DNA of 64,000 nucleotides from Balaenoptera acutorostrata (taxonomy: Eukaryota > Chordata > Mammalia > Artiodactyla > Balaenopteridae). The notes beneath the pieces are model-generated. The model saw only the letters and a program-made list of their open reading frames with translations, was not told where the DNA came from and did no database searches. The first letter of the stretch is position 1, and each line of letters starts with the position of its first letter. Of the stretch, positions 40,100 to 52,990 are shown piece by piece. The DNA is taken from the NCBI RefSeq assembly GCF_949987535.1, contig NC_080067.1, positions 54,184,405 to 54,248,404 of the forward strand. The letters run 5' to 3'. The translations under genes and the position numbers were made by a program.

Positions 40100-42600
40100 C
40101 AGACCAAAAAAATAAAAAATTGAAGAAGCAAATTTTAATAACTTTAAATGAAATAATTTAAATATGTTTAATGGTGTCCAGTTCAGGAAAACAAAACAAA
40201 CCAAAGGCTTATTCTTTGAGAAGATTGATAATATTGATAAACCTCTTGTGGTAATCAGAATTCTAAGGTGACCCCAAGATTTCAACCCTAATTCCTAGGA
40301 CTGTGTATATGATGGGTTCCCATGATTGGGTTATATTACATGGTACACCTGAGTTTAAGAAACGCAGATCCAAGCGGGGTTAACCTACTCACAGGAACCC
40401 TTTAAAAGCAGAGAATTTTCTCCAGCAGGTGGTTGAAGAGGAAAGAGATCACAGAAGAAGTAGTCAGAGTGATTAGCAGACCTTAACAGGATTATAAGAA
40501 AACAACTTTATTTCCATAAATTCGACCTAAGTAAAATGGGCCAATTCCTTGGAAGACACAAGGTACCAAAACTCAAGAAGAAAGAGATAACCTGAATGGT
40601 GCTATATCTATTTTTTAAACTGAATTTGTAGTTGAAAACTTCTCACAAAGAAAACTCCAAGTTTAGACAGGTTCAGTGGTCAATTCTATGGAGTTTCAAG
40701 TTAATGAGAAAATAATACCAAGTCTACAAAATCTTTCCAGGAAATAGAAGAGGCAGGAACACTTGCCAACTCATTTTCTGAGGTCATTATTATCCTGATA
40801 CCAAAGCCAGACAAAGATATTACAAAAAAACTATTAGGCAATTATCTCTCTCATGAACATAGCCACAAATATCCTCAACAAAATATCTTCAATTCATTAT
40901 AAGAAATCTAGCCAGATTAGGATCCCTTTACCTGATAAAGGGCACATCTACAAAACACAAACAAAAACCTATAGCTAACATTATACTTAACGGGAAAGAC
41001 TGAGTGCTTTCCCCCCAGTATTGAGAACAAGGCAGGGATGTCTGCTCTCACCTCATTCAACATCTACTGGAAAGCCTAGCCAGTTAAATAACCAAGAAAA
41101 AGAAATAAAAGGTATAGAGACTGGACAGGATGAAATAAAGCTGACTCTAATTATAGATGACATGATTGCCTATGTAGAAAATCCTACAGCATCTACCAAA
41201 AATCTCATAGAACTAATAGATGAGTTTAGCAAGGTCTCAGTATAAAATGTCAATATATGAAAATCAATTGTATTTCTACATACTAGCAATGACCAAGTGG
41301 GAATCAAAATTTAGAAACCAGTACTGTTTATAATAGCACCAAAAAATTAAATACTTAGATATAAATTTAACAAAATATATGCAGGATCTGCATGGTAGAA
41401 ACTACAAAACACCAATGAAATAAATCAAAGAGGACCTAAATAAAAAGAGAGATATACTGTGTTCATGGATGGGAGTGCTCAATATAGTTAAGATGTCATT
41501 TCCTGAATTTTCCTGAATTCCTGAATCTACCTGTAGATTCAATGCAATCCCAATCAAAATTCCAGCGGGATTTTTTGTAGCTATTGACTCGCTGATGCTA
41601 AAATTTATATGGAAATGTCAAGGAACTAGAATAACCAAAATGATTTTGAAAAAGAAGAACAAAGTCAGAATGCCCATGCTACCTGATTTCAAGGCTTACT
41701 ATAAAGCTTTAGTAATCAAGACAGTATGGTATCAGTAAAAGAATAGATGCATAGACCAATGGAACAGAACAGACCGAAAATAGACCCTCACAAACTGGCC
41801 AGTTGATTTCTGACAAAAATGCAAAGGCAATTCAATGAGCCTTTTCAACTAATGGTGCTTGAATAATTGAGCTGTCATATGCAAAAAGATTTTCAGCCCA
41901 TATCTCACGCCTTGTACAAAAATACTCAAAATGGATTATAAGTCTAAATGTAAAATGTAAATGTAAACCTTTTAGAAGAAAATCTAGGAAAAATCCTTGA
42001 GAACTTGGGTTTTGCAGAAAGTTCTAAGACGCAACACAGAAAGCTCTATCCATCAAATTAGCAAATAGATAAATAGATCTTTATCAAAACTGAAAGTCTT
42101 GGGACTTCCCTGGTGGTCCAGCGGTTAAGACTCCGCACTCCCAATGCAGTGGGCCAGGTTTGATCCCTGGTCAGGGAACTAGATCCCGCATGCCACACTA
42201 AAAGCTCCCTCCCCCTGCAACGAAGATCCCGCATGCCGCAACTAAAACCCGGCACAGCCAAATAAATAAATATTAAAAAAAAAAAACCAAACTGAAAGTC
42301 ATGCTACGCAAAAGATACTGTTAAGGGGATGAGAAGACAAATTACAGACTGAGAGAAAATATTTGCAAGTTATAGATCTGATAAAAGACTTGTATCCAGA
42401 AAAATCTAAAGAACTCTCATTAAGAAGAAAACAAACTATCCAGTTTTTTAAATTAGGCAAAAGATTAGAACAGACACTTCACCAAGGAATATATACAGTT
42501 TACAGATAAACACATAAACACATAAAAATATGCTCACCATCATTAGTCATTAGGGAAATGCAAAATAAAATCACAATGATTTGTCCACATCTTCTAATTA
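40100..42600 (+). mobile_element. Old L1 fragment (ORF2)
   Basis: Degraded sense ORF2 sequence: CCAAAGCCAGACAAAGATAT, then RT TGTCTGCTCTCACC, through the C-terminal region. It is interrupted by an unrelated old repeat at about 40250-40490 (MLT-like, uncertain) and a SINE at 42100-42286. Many stops. Confidence 0.75.
42086..42300 (+). mobile_element. CHR SINE with target duplication
   Basis: SINE about 42100-42286 in the old L1. AAACTGAAAGTC flanks it. Confidence 0.86.
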
Positions 42601-42910
42601 CAGTGTTTGGCCATAACACTTGTTTTGAAAACACTTATCTGTTCCAACTAGATTGAAATATCAGAGAACAGTGTGAGCATAACACAAATTTCTTGTTTGC
42701 TTATGCATAATTTATCCACAGGAAACAGTAGGTGAACACAGAAAACTGCACCCAGCTGAGCCAAGGTGGGTACAGGCGTAAACACAATCCACACATGCAC
42801 ACACCTCTCAAGGACAAGGAGCCTCACCCATCCACATCCAGTGTTCCAACTTTCTATTCTACATCAGGTAATCCTCCTTCAACCACCATATCTATGTCTA
42901 TCTCCTTTTT

Positions 42911-43050
42911 TTTCTTCTTCTTCTTTTTTTTTTAATCTTTGGCCGCACCTTGTGGCTTGTGGGATCTTAGTTCCCCAACCAGGGGTCGAACCCTCGCCCC
43001 CGGGAGTGAAAGCATGGAGCCCTAACCACTGAACCGCCAGGGAAATTCCT
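42911..43050 (-). mobile_element. Short CHR SINE
   Basis: Minus-strand copy flanked by ATCTCCTTTT, about 230 bp downstream of the LRRC31 exon 43278-43445. Confidence 0.82.
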
Positions 43051-43170
43051 CCATCTCCTTTTATGAAACACTCTCCACTGTCTTTTTGGTTTTAGAATTG
43101 CCCTTATCTGTTTCAACCAGCTCTCTCCGAAGCAGATGTCAGGGAGCAGGAAAGCTGCACAGAGGGCTTA

Positions 43171-43494
<324 letters not shown>

Positions 43495-43652
43495 TCATAA
43501 GCCTTGAATTTGAGGAACCTAGGCTAGGGCAACATATTACTATCAGTGAGGTTAAGACAGTTGTAGAGAGCGTTTCTCCTGCCTGAAATTCATGGCCTCA
43601 GTTTATGTTGTCTATTTTTATTTGGGAGAAATGTTGGAAACTTTAGAAAAGT

Positions 43653-44030
43653 AAAACTTGATTAAATGGGGACTTCCCTGGTGGCGCAGGGGTTAAGAAT
43701 CTGTCTGCCAATGCAGGGGACATGGGTTCAAGCCCTGGTCCAGGAAGATCCTATATGCCGCGGAGCAACTAAGCCCGTGCGCCACAACTACTGAGCCTGC
43801 GCTCTAGAGCCCGGGAGCCATAACCACTGAGCCCCCGTGCCACAACTACTGAAGCCTGTGCGCCTAGAGCCCGTGCTCCGCAACGACAAGCCACCGCGAT
43901 GAGAAGCCCGCGCATCGCAACAAAGAGTAGCCCCAGCTCACCGCAACTAGAGAAAGCCCGCATGCAGCAACGAAGACCCAACGCAGCCAATAAATAAATA
44001 AATAAAAAATTTTAAAACTTGATTAAATGG
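43653..44030 (+). mobile_element. CHR SINE with 17-bp target duplication
   Basis: SINE 43670-44013. AAAACTTGATTAAATGG lies at 43653-43669 and 44014-44030. Confidence 0.92.
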
Positions 44031-44600
44031 AATTCACTATTGACTGAGATTTCTTTCCTTCACTTCACATTTAAGAGGGAGAAAGAGACGAACAGTTTTC
44101 ACAGCTAGTCACAATTTCCAGAGTGTGTCCTGGTTTTACATGTCCTGGTCGCTGTTGAAATTCAGAGACAAGGCCAAACCTCCCTAGAACTCTGAAACAC
44201 CAAAATGTATTTGTGTTTACTTAACTGCAGTTAACAGAGACAAAGAAGGGAAATAGTGTATATTGGAAAGATTTTTAAAGGAAATTCAAAGATTTTCTGC
44301 TTAGTTCTCGGTTTCCCCTAACATTAAAATTAACCAGAGCAACTTATCCACGAGGTATAGCCATTAATTACATTTTAAACTATTCTGCCTTCTTTCTAAA
44401 AAATAATATATGTTTGAGGGGTAGATATATATTCTTTTTATAATATCTAACAAGAGCACCCTCCCACTCCTATGGTACAGAGACCTAGCAATAAGAAATT
44501 GAACTTTCTTTTCTCAAAATGATGTAGAGAAATATGTATTTACTTGATTTACTTCTTTTTTTTTATTGTTGATTTACTTCTTAATTCAAATTGAATTAAA

Positions 44601-44720
44601 CAGGTCTCCCTTGACTTATGGTGGGGTTACATCCCGATAAGTTGAAAATATCTAAAGAAGTAAAAAATGAATTTAATATACTTAAACTTCTGATCATCAT
44701 AACTTTGCCTAGCAGACACG
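44601..44720. mobile_element. Tigger-type (MER8-like) fragment
   Basis: CAGGTCTCCCTTGACTTATG ... CCCGATAAGTTGAAAATATC matches the MER8 end as I remember it. Only one end is present. Confidence 0.5.
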
Positions 44721-44984
44721 TGGCCAATGAGATGAGCAGTGCTGGGGGAGGGCTGGGAGCAGTACATGGCAAGGACCAAGACCCTGTGTGTCGAACAGAA
44801 CTTGGGCTGAAAAGGAGAGCAAGAGTACCCTAAATAGAGAGTTCTTAGAATTTGGGATAAATTATATGTACTTATTTTTATTGACAGATATTAATAAATA
44901 ACTACTTGTTATTTTTTATTAATAGAATGCATTCATTTCATTAATAATAGCCCTGTCGGGTCCATAGGACAATTCATTTTTAAG

Positions 44985-45640
44985 GGAGTGTCAACAGACA
45001 TAACCCTTGAGGGAAGGTCAGAGAGAAGGGCTCTGTTTTCACTGTTACCCCGGAAGCACCAGAATCCAACCACACTAGTACTGTGCATGTGTACAAAACA
45101 GAGTTAACCTAGCAGGCCTGAGACCACTATCCTTACAAAGTCCTGCTGGCAAGGTCGGCCCTTGGCTGACGTCTGGGAACTTGGAATTTGGAAGTGTTGT
45201 CACCATTCCCTAACTTACAAGGGTGGTTCGCTGTGCCTACAATGTTTGTGTACAAATAAGATGATTTATGTTGAACACTAGCTTTCCTTCTGTGAGCCTG
45301 GAATTTTGGTATGTGCTTCGTAGAGGGTGCCTGCATGACCAAGCCCCACTAAAAACCCTGGACTTGCAGGTTCAGGCGAGCCTCCCCGGGAAACATTTCA
45401 GACCATGTCGTCACAACGTGCTGCAGGAACGGAGCGCGTCCTTGTGACTCTGCCGGGAAAGGAATCTTGGAAGCTTGGGCCTGGTTTCCTTTGGACTCGG
45501 CCCCATGCATGTTTCCCTTGGCTGATTTTGCTTTGTATCCCTCTGTTGTAATAAATCTCAGCAGTGAGATCTGTGAGTCCCTCCAGGGAATCACTGAAGC
45601 TGGAGGTGGTTGAGGAGCCCTGGCACTGTGTGCTCAAAGT
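44985..45640 (+). mobile_element. Solitary ERVL-type LTR
   Basis: LTR-like order: CCCCACTAAAAACCCTGGAC, then GATTTTGCTTTGTATCCCTC, AATAAATCTCAGCAGTGAGA (poly(A) signal), and GGGAATCACTGAAGCTGGAG before the 3' end. No internal coding region beside it. The subfamily is uncertain. Confidence 0.5.
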
Positions 45641-45954
45641 GCTGGATGCCTGGGTGGTATATTTGGGAAAATTGAGCAAAGTCCCTTTGCCTCACAACGT
45701 CTCCCTCTACTCGCAGACAGTGCCCTTGCCCCGGCATAGGCAGAAATGTCAGGTTTAGTAAATCCCTGATGTAGTCCGGGCTGTTATCCATGGTCTTCAG
45801 GCACACCAAGATTCCTGAGAGAGACGACAAACCCTGCTGGGACTAGGTGCTAGCAGCCAGCTGGGCTCACACGCTAGTAATTGCCTCCCTTTCCAGCAAT
45901 TCCAAATTATACTGTACAAGTTACCAGGAATGTGAGCCTTCAGAGCTGGTTATA

Positions 45955-46588
45955 CAGCCGTCCCTCCGTATCCACAGGGGCATTGTTTCCAGGACACCCT
46001 GCAGACACCAAAATCCATGGAAGCTCAGGTCCCTTATATAAAATGGCACAGGGGGCTTCCCTGGTGGCGCAGTGGTTGAGACTCTGCCTGCCAATGCAGG
46101 GGACACGGGTTCGAGCCCTGGTCTGGGAGGATCCCACATGCCGCGGAGCAACTGGATCCGTGAGCCACAACTGCTGAGCCTGCGCGTCTGGAGCCTGTGC
46201 TCCGCAACAAGAGAGGCCGCGACAGTGAGAGGCCCGCGCACCGCGATGAAGAGTGGCCCCCGCTCGCCGCAACTAGAGAAAGCCCTCGCACAGAAACGAA
46301 GACCCAACACAGCCAAAAATAAATAAATCAATTTTTAAAAATCTTTTTTAAAAAATGGCATAGTATTTGTGTATAACCTATGCACATCCTCCCATATACT
46401 TTAAATCAACTCTAGATTACCTATAATACCTATTACAATGTAAATGCTATCTGTGTAAATTGTTGCCTGAATGAGACAAATTCAAGTTTTGCTTTTTGGA
46501 ACTTTCCGGAAATTGTTTTCCAAATATTTTCGATTTGCTGTCAGTTGAATCCACGGATTTGGAACCCATGGTTACAAAGGGCCAACTG
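45955..46588. mobile_element. MER2 MITE split by a CHR SINE
   Basis: MER2 ends (CAGCCGTCCCTCCGTATCC left, GGGCCAACTG right) with the two halves separated by the SINE at about 46053-46351. The full-length L1 inserted only about 40 bp beyond its right end. Confidence 0.8.
46053..46351 (+). mobile_element. CHR SINE inside MER2
   Basis: Sense copy, GGGCTTCCCTGGTGGCGCAG head. The interrupted MER2 phrase ATAAAATGGCA is repeated at both edges. Confidence 0.88.
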
Positions 46589-46625
46589 TGTACACTTTAA
46601 ATTTTAAATGTTAAATTTACAATGC

Positions 46626-46638
46626 CAAGATGGCGGAG
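46626..46638 (+). promoter_or_regulatory. YY1-type motif at the L1 5' end
   Basis: CAAGATGGCGGAG at the extreme L1 5' end matches the YY1 core. In human L1 the equivalent site positions transcription start. The match is seen directly; the function is carried over from the family. Confidence 0.55.
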
Positions 46639-47289
46639 TAGAAGTACGTGCTCTCACTCCCTCTTGCGAGAGCACCAGAATCACAACTGGCTGCTGGACA
46701 ATCATTGACAGGAAGACCCTGGACTTCACCAAGGAGGACACCCCACGTCCAAGGACAGAGGAGAAGCCACAGTGAGACGGTAGGAGGGGCGCAATCAGAG
46801 TAAAATCAAATCCCATAACTGCTGGGTGGGTGACTCACAGACTGGCGAACACTTATACCACAGAAGTCCACCCACTGGAGTGAAGGTTCTGAGCCCCACC
46901 TCAGGCTTCCCAACCTGGGGGTCCGGCAAAGGGAGGAGGAATTCCTAGAGAATCAGACTTTGAAGTCTAGTGGGAATTGATTGCAGGACTGTGACAGGAC
47001 TGGGGGAAACAGAGACCCCACTCTTGGAGGGCACACACAAAGTAATGTGTGCATCGGGACCCAGGGGAAGGAGCAGTGACCCTGGGGGAGACTGAACCAG
47101 ACGTACCTGCTGGTGTTGGGGGGTCTCCTGCAGAGGCGAGTGGTGGCTCTATTTCACCGTGGGGATAAGGACACTGGCAGCAGAGGTCCTGGGAAGTTCT
47201 CCTTGGCGTGAGCCCTCCCAGAGTCTGCCATTAACCCCACCAAAGAGCACGGGTAGGCTCCAGTGTTGGGTTGCCTCAGGCAAAACAAC

Positions 47290-47439
47290 CAACAGGGAGG
47301 GAACCCAGCCCCACCCATCAACAGTCAAGTGGATTAAGGTTTTACTGGGCTCTGATCGCCACAGCAACAGGGAGGGAACCCAGCCCCACCCATCAACAGT
47401 CAAGTGGATTAAGGTTTTACTGAGCTCTGACCGCCACAG
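47290..47439 (+). repeat. 75-bp tandem duplication in the L1 5'UTR
   Basis: Two head-to-tail 75-bp units (47290-47364, 47365-47439), each starting CAACAGGGAGGGAACCCAG and nearly identical. They end about 145 bp before ORF1. Confidence 0.88.
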
Positions 47440-47584
47440 CAACAGTCAGCTCTACCCACCACCAGAGCCTCCCATCAAGCCTCTTAGATAGCCTCAACCA
47501 CCAGAGGGCAGACAACAGAAGCAAGAAAAACTACAATCCTGCAGCCTGTGGACCAAAAACCACAGTTACAGAAAGACAGAGAAG

Positions 47585-48490
47585 ATGAAAAGGCAGAGGG
47601 CTATGTACCAGATGAAGGAACAAGAAAAAACCCCAGAAAAACAACTAAATGAAGTGGAGATAGGCAACCTTCCAGAAAAAGAATTCAGAATAATGATAGT
47701 GAAGATGATCCAGGACCTCGGAATAAGAATGGAGGCAAAGATTGAGAAGATGCAAGAAATGATTAACAAAGACCTAGAAGAATTAAAGAACAAACAAACA
47801 GAGATGACCAATACAATAACTGAAATGAAAACTACACTAGAAGGAATCAATAGCAGAATAACTGAGGCAGAAGAACGGATAAGTGACCTGGAAGACAGAA
47901 TGGTGGAATTCACTGCTGCGGAACAGACTAAAGAAAAAAGAATAAAAAGAAATGAAGACAGCCTAAGAGACCTCTGGGACAACATTAAACGCAACAACAT
48001 TCGCATTATAGGGGTCCCAGAAGGAGAAGAGAGAGAGAAAGGACCAGAGAAAATATTTGAAGAGATTATAATCGAAAACTTCCCTAACATGGGAAAGGAA
48101 ATAGCCACCCAAGTCCAGGAAGCGCAGAGAGTCCCATACAGAATAAACCCAAGGAGAAACACGCCGAGACACATAGTAATCAAAGGGGCAAAAATTAAAG
48201 ACAAAGAAAAATTATTGAAAGCAGCAAGGGAAAAACGACAAATAACATACAAGGGAACCCCCATAAGGTTAACAGCTGATTTCTCAGCAGAAACTCTGCA
48301 AGCCAGAAGGGAGTGGCATGAAATACTTAAAGTGATGAAAGGGAAGAACCTACAACCAAGATTACTCTACCCAGCAAGGATCTCATTTAGATTTGATGGA
48401 GAAATCAAAAGCTTTACAGACAAGCAAAAGCTAAGAGAATTCAGCACCACCAAACCAGCTCTACAACAAATGCTAAAGGAACTTCTCTAA
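47585..48490 (+). CDS. L1 ORF1p, RNA-binding chaperone
   Basis: 301 aa (human L1 ORF1p is 338). Residues ~40-125 are strongly heptad-like and charged, giving the trimerising coiled coil (e.g. [12 protein letters not shown] helix and [16 protein letters not shown]). The RRM follows from ~135 ([13 protein letters not shown], then [19 protein letters not shown]). The C-terminal domain contains [19 protein letters not shown] and ends QQMLKELL. It binds L1 RNA in cis within the retrotransposition particle. The start at 47585 gives the longest frame, and no disruption is seen. Confidence 0.92.
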   Translation: MKRQRAMYQMKEQEKTPEKQLNEVEIGNLPEKEFRIMIVKMIQDLGIRMEAKIEKMQEMINKDLEELKNKQTEMTNTITEMKTTLEGINSRITEAEERISDLEDRMVEFTAAEQTKEKRIKRNEDSLRDLWDNIKRNNIRIIGVPEGEEREKGPEKIFEEIIIENFPNMGKEIATQVQEAQRVPYRINPRRNTPRHIVIKGAKIKDKEKLLKAAREKRQITYKGTPIRLTADFSAETLQARREWHEILKVMKGKNLQPRLLYPARISFRFDGEIKSFTDKQKLREFSTTKPALQQMLKELL

Positions 48491-48548
48491 GTGGGAAACA
48501 CAAGAGAAGAAAAGGACCTACAAAAACAAACCCAAAACAATTAAGAAA

Positions 48549-51500
48549 ATGGTCATAGGAACATACATATCGATAATTACCTTAAACGTGAATGGATTAA
48601 ATGCCCCAACCAAAAGACATAGACTGGCTGAATGGATACAAAAACAAGACCCATATATATGCTGTCTACAAGAGACCCACTTCAGACCTAGGGACACATA
48701 CAGACTGAAAGTGAGGGGATGGAAAAAGATATTCCATGCAAATGGAAATCAAAAGAAAGCTGGAGTAGCTATACTCATATCAGATAAAATAGACTTTAAA
48801 ATAAAGAATGTTACAAGAGACAAGGAAGGACACTACATAATGATCCAGGGATCAATCCAAGAAGAAGATATAACAATTATAAATATATATGCACCCAACA
48901 TAGGAGCACCTCAATACATAAGGCAACTGCTAACAGCTATAAAAGAGGAAATCGACAGTAACACAATAATAGTGGGGGACTTTAACACCTCACTTACACC
49001 AATGGACAGATCATCCAAAATGAAAATAAATAAGGAAACAGAAGCTTTAAATGACACAATAGACCAGATAGATTTAATTGATATATATAGGACATTCCAT
49101 CCAAAAACGGCAGATTACACGTTCTTCTCAAGTGCACACGGAACATTCTCCAGGATAGATCACATCTTGGGTCACAAATCAAGCCTCAGTAAATTTAAGA
49201 AAATTGAAATCATATCAAGCATCTTTTCTGACCACAACGCTATGAGATTAGAAATGAATTACAGGGAAAAAAACGTAAAAAAGACAAACACATGGAGGCT
49301 AAACAATACGTTACTAAATAACCAAGAGATCACTGAAGAAATCAAACAGGAAATAAAAAAATACCTAGAGACAAATGACAATGAAAACACGACGACCCAA
49401 AACCTATGGGATGCAGCAAAAGCGGTTCTAAGAGGGAAGTTTATAGCTATACAAGCCTACCTAAAGAAACAAGAAAAATCTCAAGTAAACAATCTAACAT
49501 TACACCTAAAGAAACTAGAGAAAGAAGAACAAACAAAACCCAAAGTTAGCAGAAGGAAAGAAATCATAAAGATCAGAGCAGAAATAAATGAAATAGAAAC
49601 AAAGAAAACAATAGCAAAGATCAATAAAACTAAAAGTTGGTTCTTTGAGAAGATAAACAAAATTGATAAGCCATTAGCCAGACTCATCAAGAAAAAGAGG
49701 GAGAGGACTCAAATCAATAAAATCAGAAATGAAAAAGGAGAAGTTACAACAGACACCGCAGAAATACAAAACATCCTAAGAGACTACTACAAGCAACTTT
49801 ATGCCAATAAAATGGACAACCTGGAAGAAATGGACAAATTCTTAGAAAGGTATAACCTTCCAAGACTGAACCAGGAAGAAACAGAAAATATCAACAGACC
49901 AATCACAAGTAATGAAATTGAAACTGTGATTAAAAATCTTCCAACAAACAAAAGTCCAGGACCAGATGGCTTCACAGGTGAATTCTATCAAACATTTAGA
50001 GAAGAGCTAACACCCATCCTTCTCAAACTCTTCCAAAAAATTGCAGAGGAAGGAACTCTCCCAAACTCATTCTATGAGGCCACCATCACCCTGATACCAA
50101 AACCAGACAAAGACACTACAAAAAAAGAAAATTACAGACCAATATCACTGATGAATATAGATGCAAAAATCCTCAACAAAATACTAGCAAACAGAATCCA
50201 ACAACACATTAAAAGGATCATACACCACGATCAAGTGGGATTTATCCCAGGGATGCAAGGATTCTTCAATATACGCAAATCAATCAATGTGATACACCAT
50301 ATTAACAAATTGAAGAAGAAAAACCATATGATCATCTCAATAGATGCAGAAAAAGCTTTTGACAAAATTCAACACCCATTTATGATAAAAACTCTCCAGA
50401 AAGTGGGCATAGAGGGAACCTACCTCAACATAATAAAGGCCATATATGACAAACCCACAGCAAACATCATTCTCAATGGTGAAAAACTGAAAGCATTTCC
50501 TCTAAGATCAGGAACGAGACAAGGATGTCCACTCTCACCACTATTATTCAACATAGTTCTGGAAGTCCTAGCCACGGCAATCAGAGAAGAAAAAGAAATA
50601 AAAGGAATACAAATTGGAAAAGAAGAAGTAAAACTGTCACTGTTTGTGGATGACATGATACTATACATAGAGAATCCTAAAACTGCCACCAGAAAACTGC
50701 TAGAGCTAATTAATGAATATGGTAAAGTTGCAGGTTACAAAATTAATGCACAGAAATCTCTTGCATTCCTATACACTAATGATGAAAAATCTGAAAGAGA
50801 AATTATGGAAACACTCCCATTTACCATTGCAACAAAAAGAATAAAATACCTAGGAATAAACCTACCTAGGGAGACAAAAGACCTGTATGCAGAAAACTAT
50901 AAGACACTGATGAAAGAAATTAAAGATGATACCAACAGATGGAGAGATATACCATGTTCTTGGATTGGAAGAATCAACATTGTGAAAATGAGTATACTAC
51001 CCAAAGCAATCTACAGATTCAATGCAATCCCTATCAAATTACCAATGGCATTTTTTACGGAGCTAGAACAAATCATCTTAAAATTTGTATGGAGACACAA
51101 AAGACCCCGAATAGCCAAAGCAGTCTTGAGGCAAAAAAATGGAGCTGGAGGAATCAGACTCCCTGACTTCAGACTATACTACAAAGCTACAGTAATCAAG
51201 ACAATATGGTACTGGCACAAAAACAGAAACATAGATCAATGGAACAAGATAGAAAGCCCAGAGATTAACCCACGCACCTATGGTCAACTAATCTATGACA
51301 AAGGAGGCAAAGATATACAATGGAGAAAAGACAGTCTCTTCAATAAGTGGTGCTGGGAAAACTGGACAGCCACATGTAAAAGAATGAAATTAGAATACTC
51401 CCTAACACCATACACAAAAATAAACTCAAAATGGATTAGAGACCTAAATATAAGACTGGACACTATAAAACTCTTAGAGGAAAACATAGGAAGAACACTC

Positions 51501-52367
51501 TTTGACATAAATCACAGCAAGATCTTTTTCGATCCACCTCCTAGAGTAATGGAAATAAAAACAAAAATAAACAAGTGGGACCTAATGAAACTTCAAAGCT
51601 TTTGCACAGCAAAGGAAACCATAAACAAGACGAAAAGACAACCCTCAGAATGGGAGAAAATATTTGCAAATGAATCAACGGACAAAGGATTAATCTCCAA
51701 AATATATAAACAGCTCATTCAGCTCAATATCAAAGAAACAAACACCCCAATCCAAAAATGGGCAGAAGACCTAAATAGACATTTCTCCAAAGAAGACATA
51801 CAGACGGCCACGAAGCACATGAAAAGATGCTCAACATCACTAATTATTAGAGAAATGCAAATCAAAACTACAATGAGGTATCACCTCACTCCTGTTAGAA
51901 TGGGCATCATCAGAAAATCTACAAACAACAAATGCTGGAGAGGGTGTGGAGAAAAGGGAACCCTCTTGCACTGTTGGTGGGAATGTAAATTGATACAGCC
52001 ACTATGGAGAACAATATGGAGGTTCCTTAAAAAACTAAAAATAGAATTACCATATGACCCAGCAATCCCACTACTGGGCATATACCCAGAGAAAACCGTA
52101 ATTCAAAAAGACACGTGCACCCGAATGTTCATTGCAGCACTATTTACAATAGCCAGGTCATGGAAGCAACCTAAATGCCCATCAACAGACGAATGGATAA
52201 AGAAGTTGTGGTACATATATACGATGGAATATTATTCAGCCATAAAAAGGAACGAAATTGAGTCATTTGTTGAGAAGTGGATGGATCTAGAGACTGTCAT
52301 ACAGAGTGAAGTAAGTCAGAAAGAGAAAAACAAATATCGTATGTTAATGCATGTATGTGGAACGTAG
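48549..52367 (+). CDS. L1 ORF2p, endonuclease-reverse transcriptase
   Basis: 1272 aa (human 1275), uninterrupted. The N-terminal APE-type endonuclease has its expected residues in [33 protein letters not shown] and SDH. Reverse transcriptase motifs follow: [29 protein letters not shown] (first catalytic Asp), [13 protein letters not shown], and the catalytic box [11 protein letters not shown] at residues ~697-707. That box is FVDD where the partial L1 at 13.7 kb and most L1s have FADD. The C-terminal zinc-knuckle-like motif is [18 protein letters not shown]. The protein nicks DNA and copies L1 RNA at the target site. Confidence 0.93.
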   Translation: MVIGTYISIITLNVNGLNAPTKRHRLAEWIQKQDPYICCLQETHFRPRDTYRLKVRGWKKIFHANGNQKKAGVAILISDKIDFKIKNVTRDKEGHYIMIQGSIQEEDITIINIYAPNIGAPQYIRQLLTAIKEEIDSNTIIVGDFNTSLTPMDRSSKMKINKETEALNDTIDQIDLIDIYRTFHPKTADYTFFSSAHGTFSRIDHILGHKSSLSKFKKIEIISSIFSDHNAMRLEMNYREKNVKKTNTWRLNNTLLNNQEITEEIKQEIKKYLETNDNENTTTQNLWDAAKAVLRGKFIAIQAYLKKQEKSQVNNLTLHLKKLEKEEQTKPKVSRRKEIIKIRAEINEIETKKTIAKINKTKSWFFEKINKIDKPLARLIKKKRERTQINKIRNEKGEVTTDTAEIQNILRDYYKQLYANKMDNLEEMDKFLERYNLPRLNQEETENINRPITSNEIETVIKNLPTNKSPGPDGFTGEFYQTFREELTPILLKLFQKIAEEGTLPNSFYEATITLIPKPDKDTTKKENYRPISLMNIDAKILNKILANRIQQHIKRIIHHDQVGFIPGMQGFFNIRKSINVIHHINKLKKKNHMIISIDAEKAFDKIQHPFMIKTLQKVGIEGTYLNIIKAIYDKPTANIILNGEKLKAFPLRSGTRQGCPLSPLLFNIVLEVLATAIREEKEIKGIQIGKEEVKLSLFVDDMILYIENPKTATRKLLELINEYGKVAGYKINAQKSLAFLYTNDEKSEREIMETLPFTIATKRIKYLGINLPRETKDLYAENYKTLMKEIKDDTNRWRDIPCSWIGRINIVKMSILPKAIYRFNAIPIKLPMAFFTELEQIILKFVWRHKRPRIAKAVLRQKNGAGGIRLPDFRLYYKATVIKTIWYWHKNRNIDQWNKIESPEINPRTYGQLIYDKGGKDIQWRKDSLFNKWCWENWTATCKRMKLEYSLTPYTKINSKWIRDLNIRLDTIKLLEENIGRTLFDINHSKIFFDPPPRVMEIKTKINKWDLMKLQSFCTAKETINKTKRQPSEWEKIFANESTDKGLISKIYKQLIQLNIKETNTPIQKWAEDLNRHFSKEDIQTATKHMKRCSTSLIIREMQIKTTMRYHLTPVRMGIIRKSTNNKCWRGCGEKGTLLHCWWECKLIQPLWRTIWRFLKKLKIELPYDPAIPLLGIYPEKTVIQKDTCTRMFIAALFTIARSWKQPKCPSTDEWIKKLWYIYTMEYYSAIKRNEIESFVEKWMDLETVIQSEVSQKEKNKYRMLMHVCGT

Positions 52368-52599
52368 AAAAATGGTACAGATGAGCCAGTTTGCAGGGCA
52401 GAAGTTGAGACACAGATGTAGAGAATGGACATATGGACACCAAGGGGGGAAAACTGCGATGAGGTGGGGATGGTGATGTGCTGAATTGGGCGATTGGGAT
52501 TGACATGTATACACTGATGTGTATAAAACTGATGCCTAATAAGAACCTGCAGTATAAAAAAACAAACAAAACAACTAATACTAAACTTTCATTGGGTTA

Positions 52600-52990
52600 T
52601 TTGTATGGAAATATGTTAATATAAATGTTTCAGACATTACATGAAATTTCTAAAAATCTTATATTTGTATTTGTATGGAAATATGTATGGAAATATGTTA
52701 ATATAAATGTTTCAGACAGTACATGAAATTTCTAAAAATCTTATATTTGTATTTGTATGGAAATATGTATGGAAATATGTTAATATAAATGTTTCAGACA
52801 TTACATGAAATTTCTAAAAATCTTATATTTGTATTTGTATGGAAATATGTATGGAAATATGTTAATATAAATGTTTCAGACATTACATGAAATTTCTAAA
52901 AATCTTATATTTGTATTTGTATGGAAATATGTATGGAAATATGTTAATATAAATGTTTCAGACATTACAGGAAACGTCTAAAAATCTTAT
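52600..52990 (+). repeat. 82-bp minisatellite in the L1 3' region
   Basis: The anchor CAGACATTAC (one copy CAGACAGTAC) recurs at 52631, 52713, 52795, 52877 and 52959, exactly 82 bp apart. Units contain a doubled GTATGGAAATAT motif and are almost identical. The array lies inside the interval bounded by the L1 target duplication. Confidence 0.92.

Noticed and set aside
47566..48264. 232-codon minus-strand frame opposite L1 ORF1
   Set aside because: Shadow of the purine-rich ORF1 coiled-coil region, with a hydrophobic composition typical of such antisense frames.
52600..52990. Regular 82-bp repeats considered as a CRISPR-like array
   Set aside because: The whole unit repeats with no variable spacers, in mammalian DNA inside an L1. 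It is a minisatellite.
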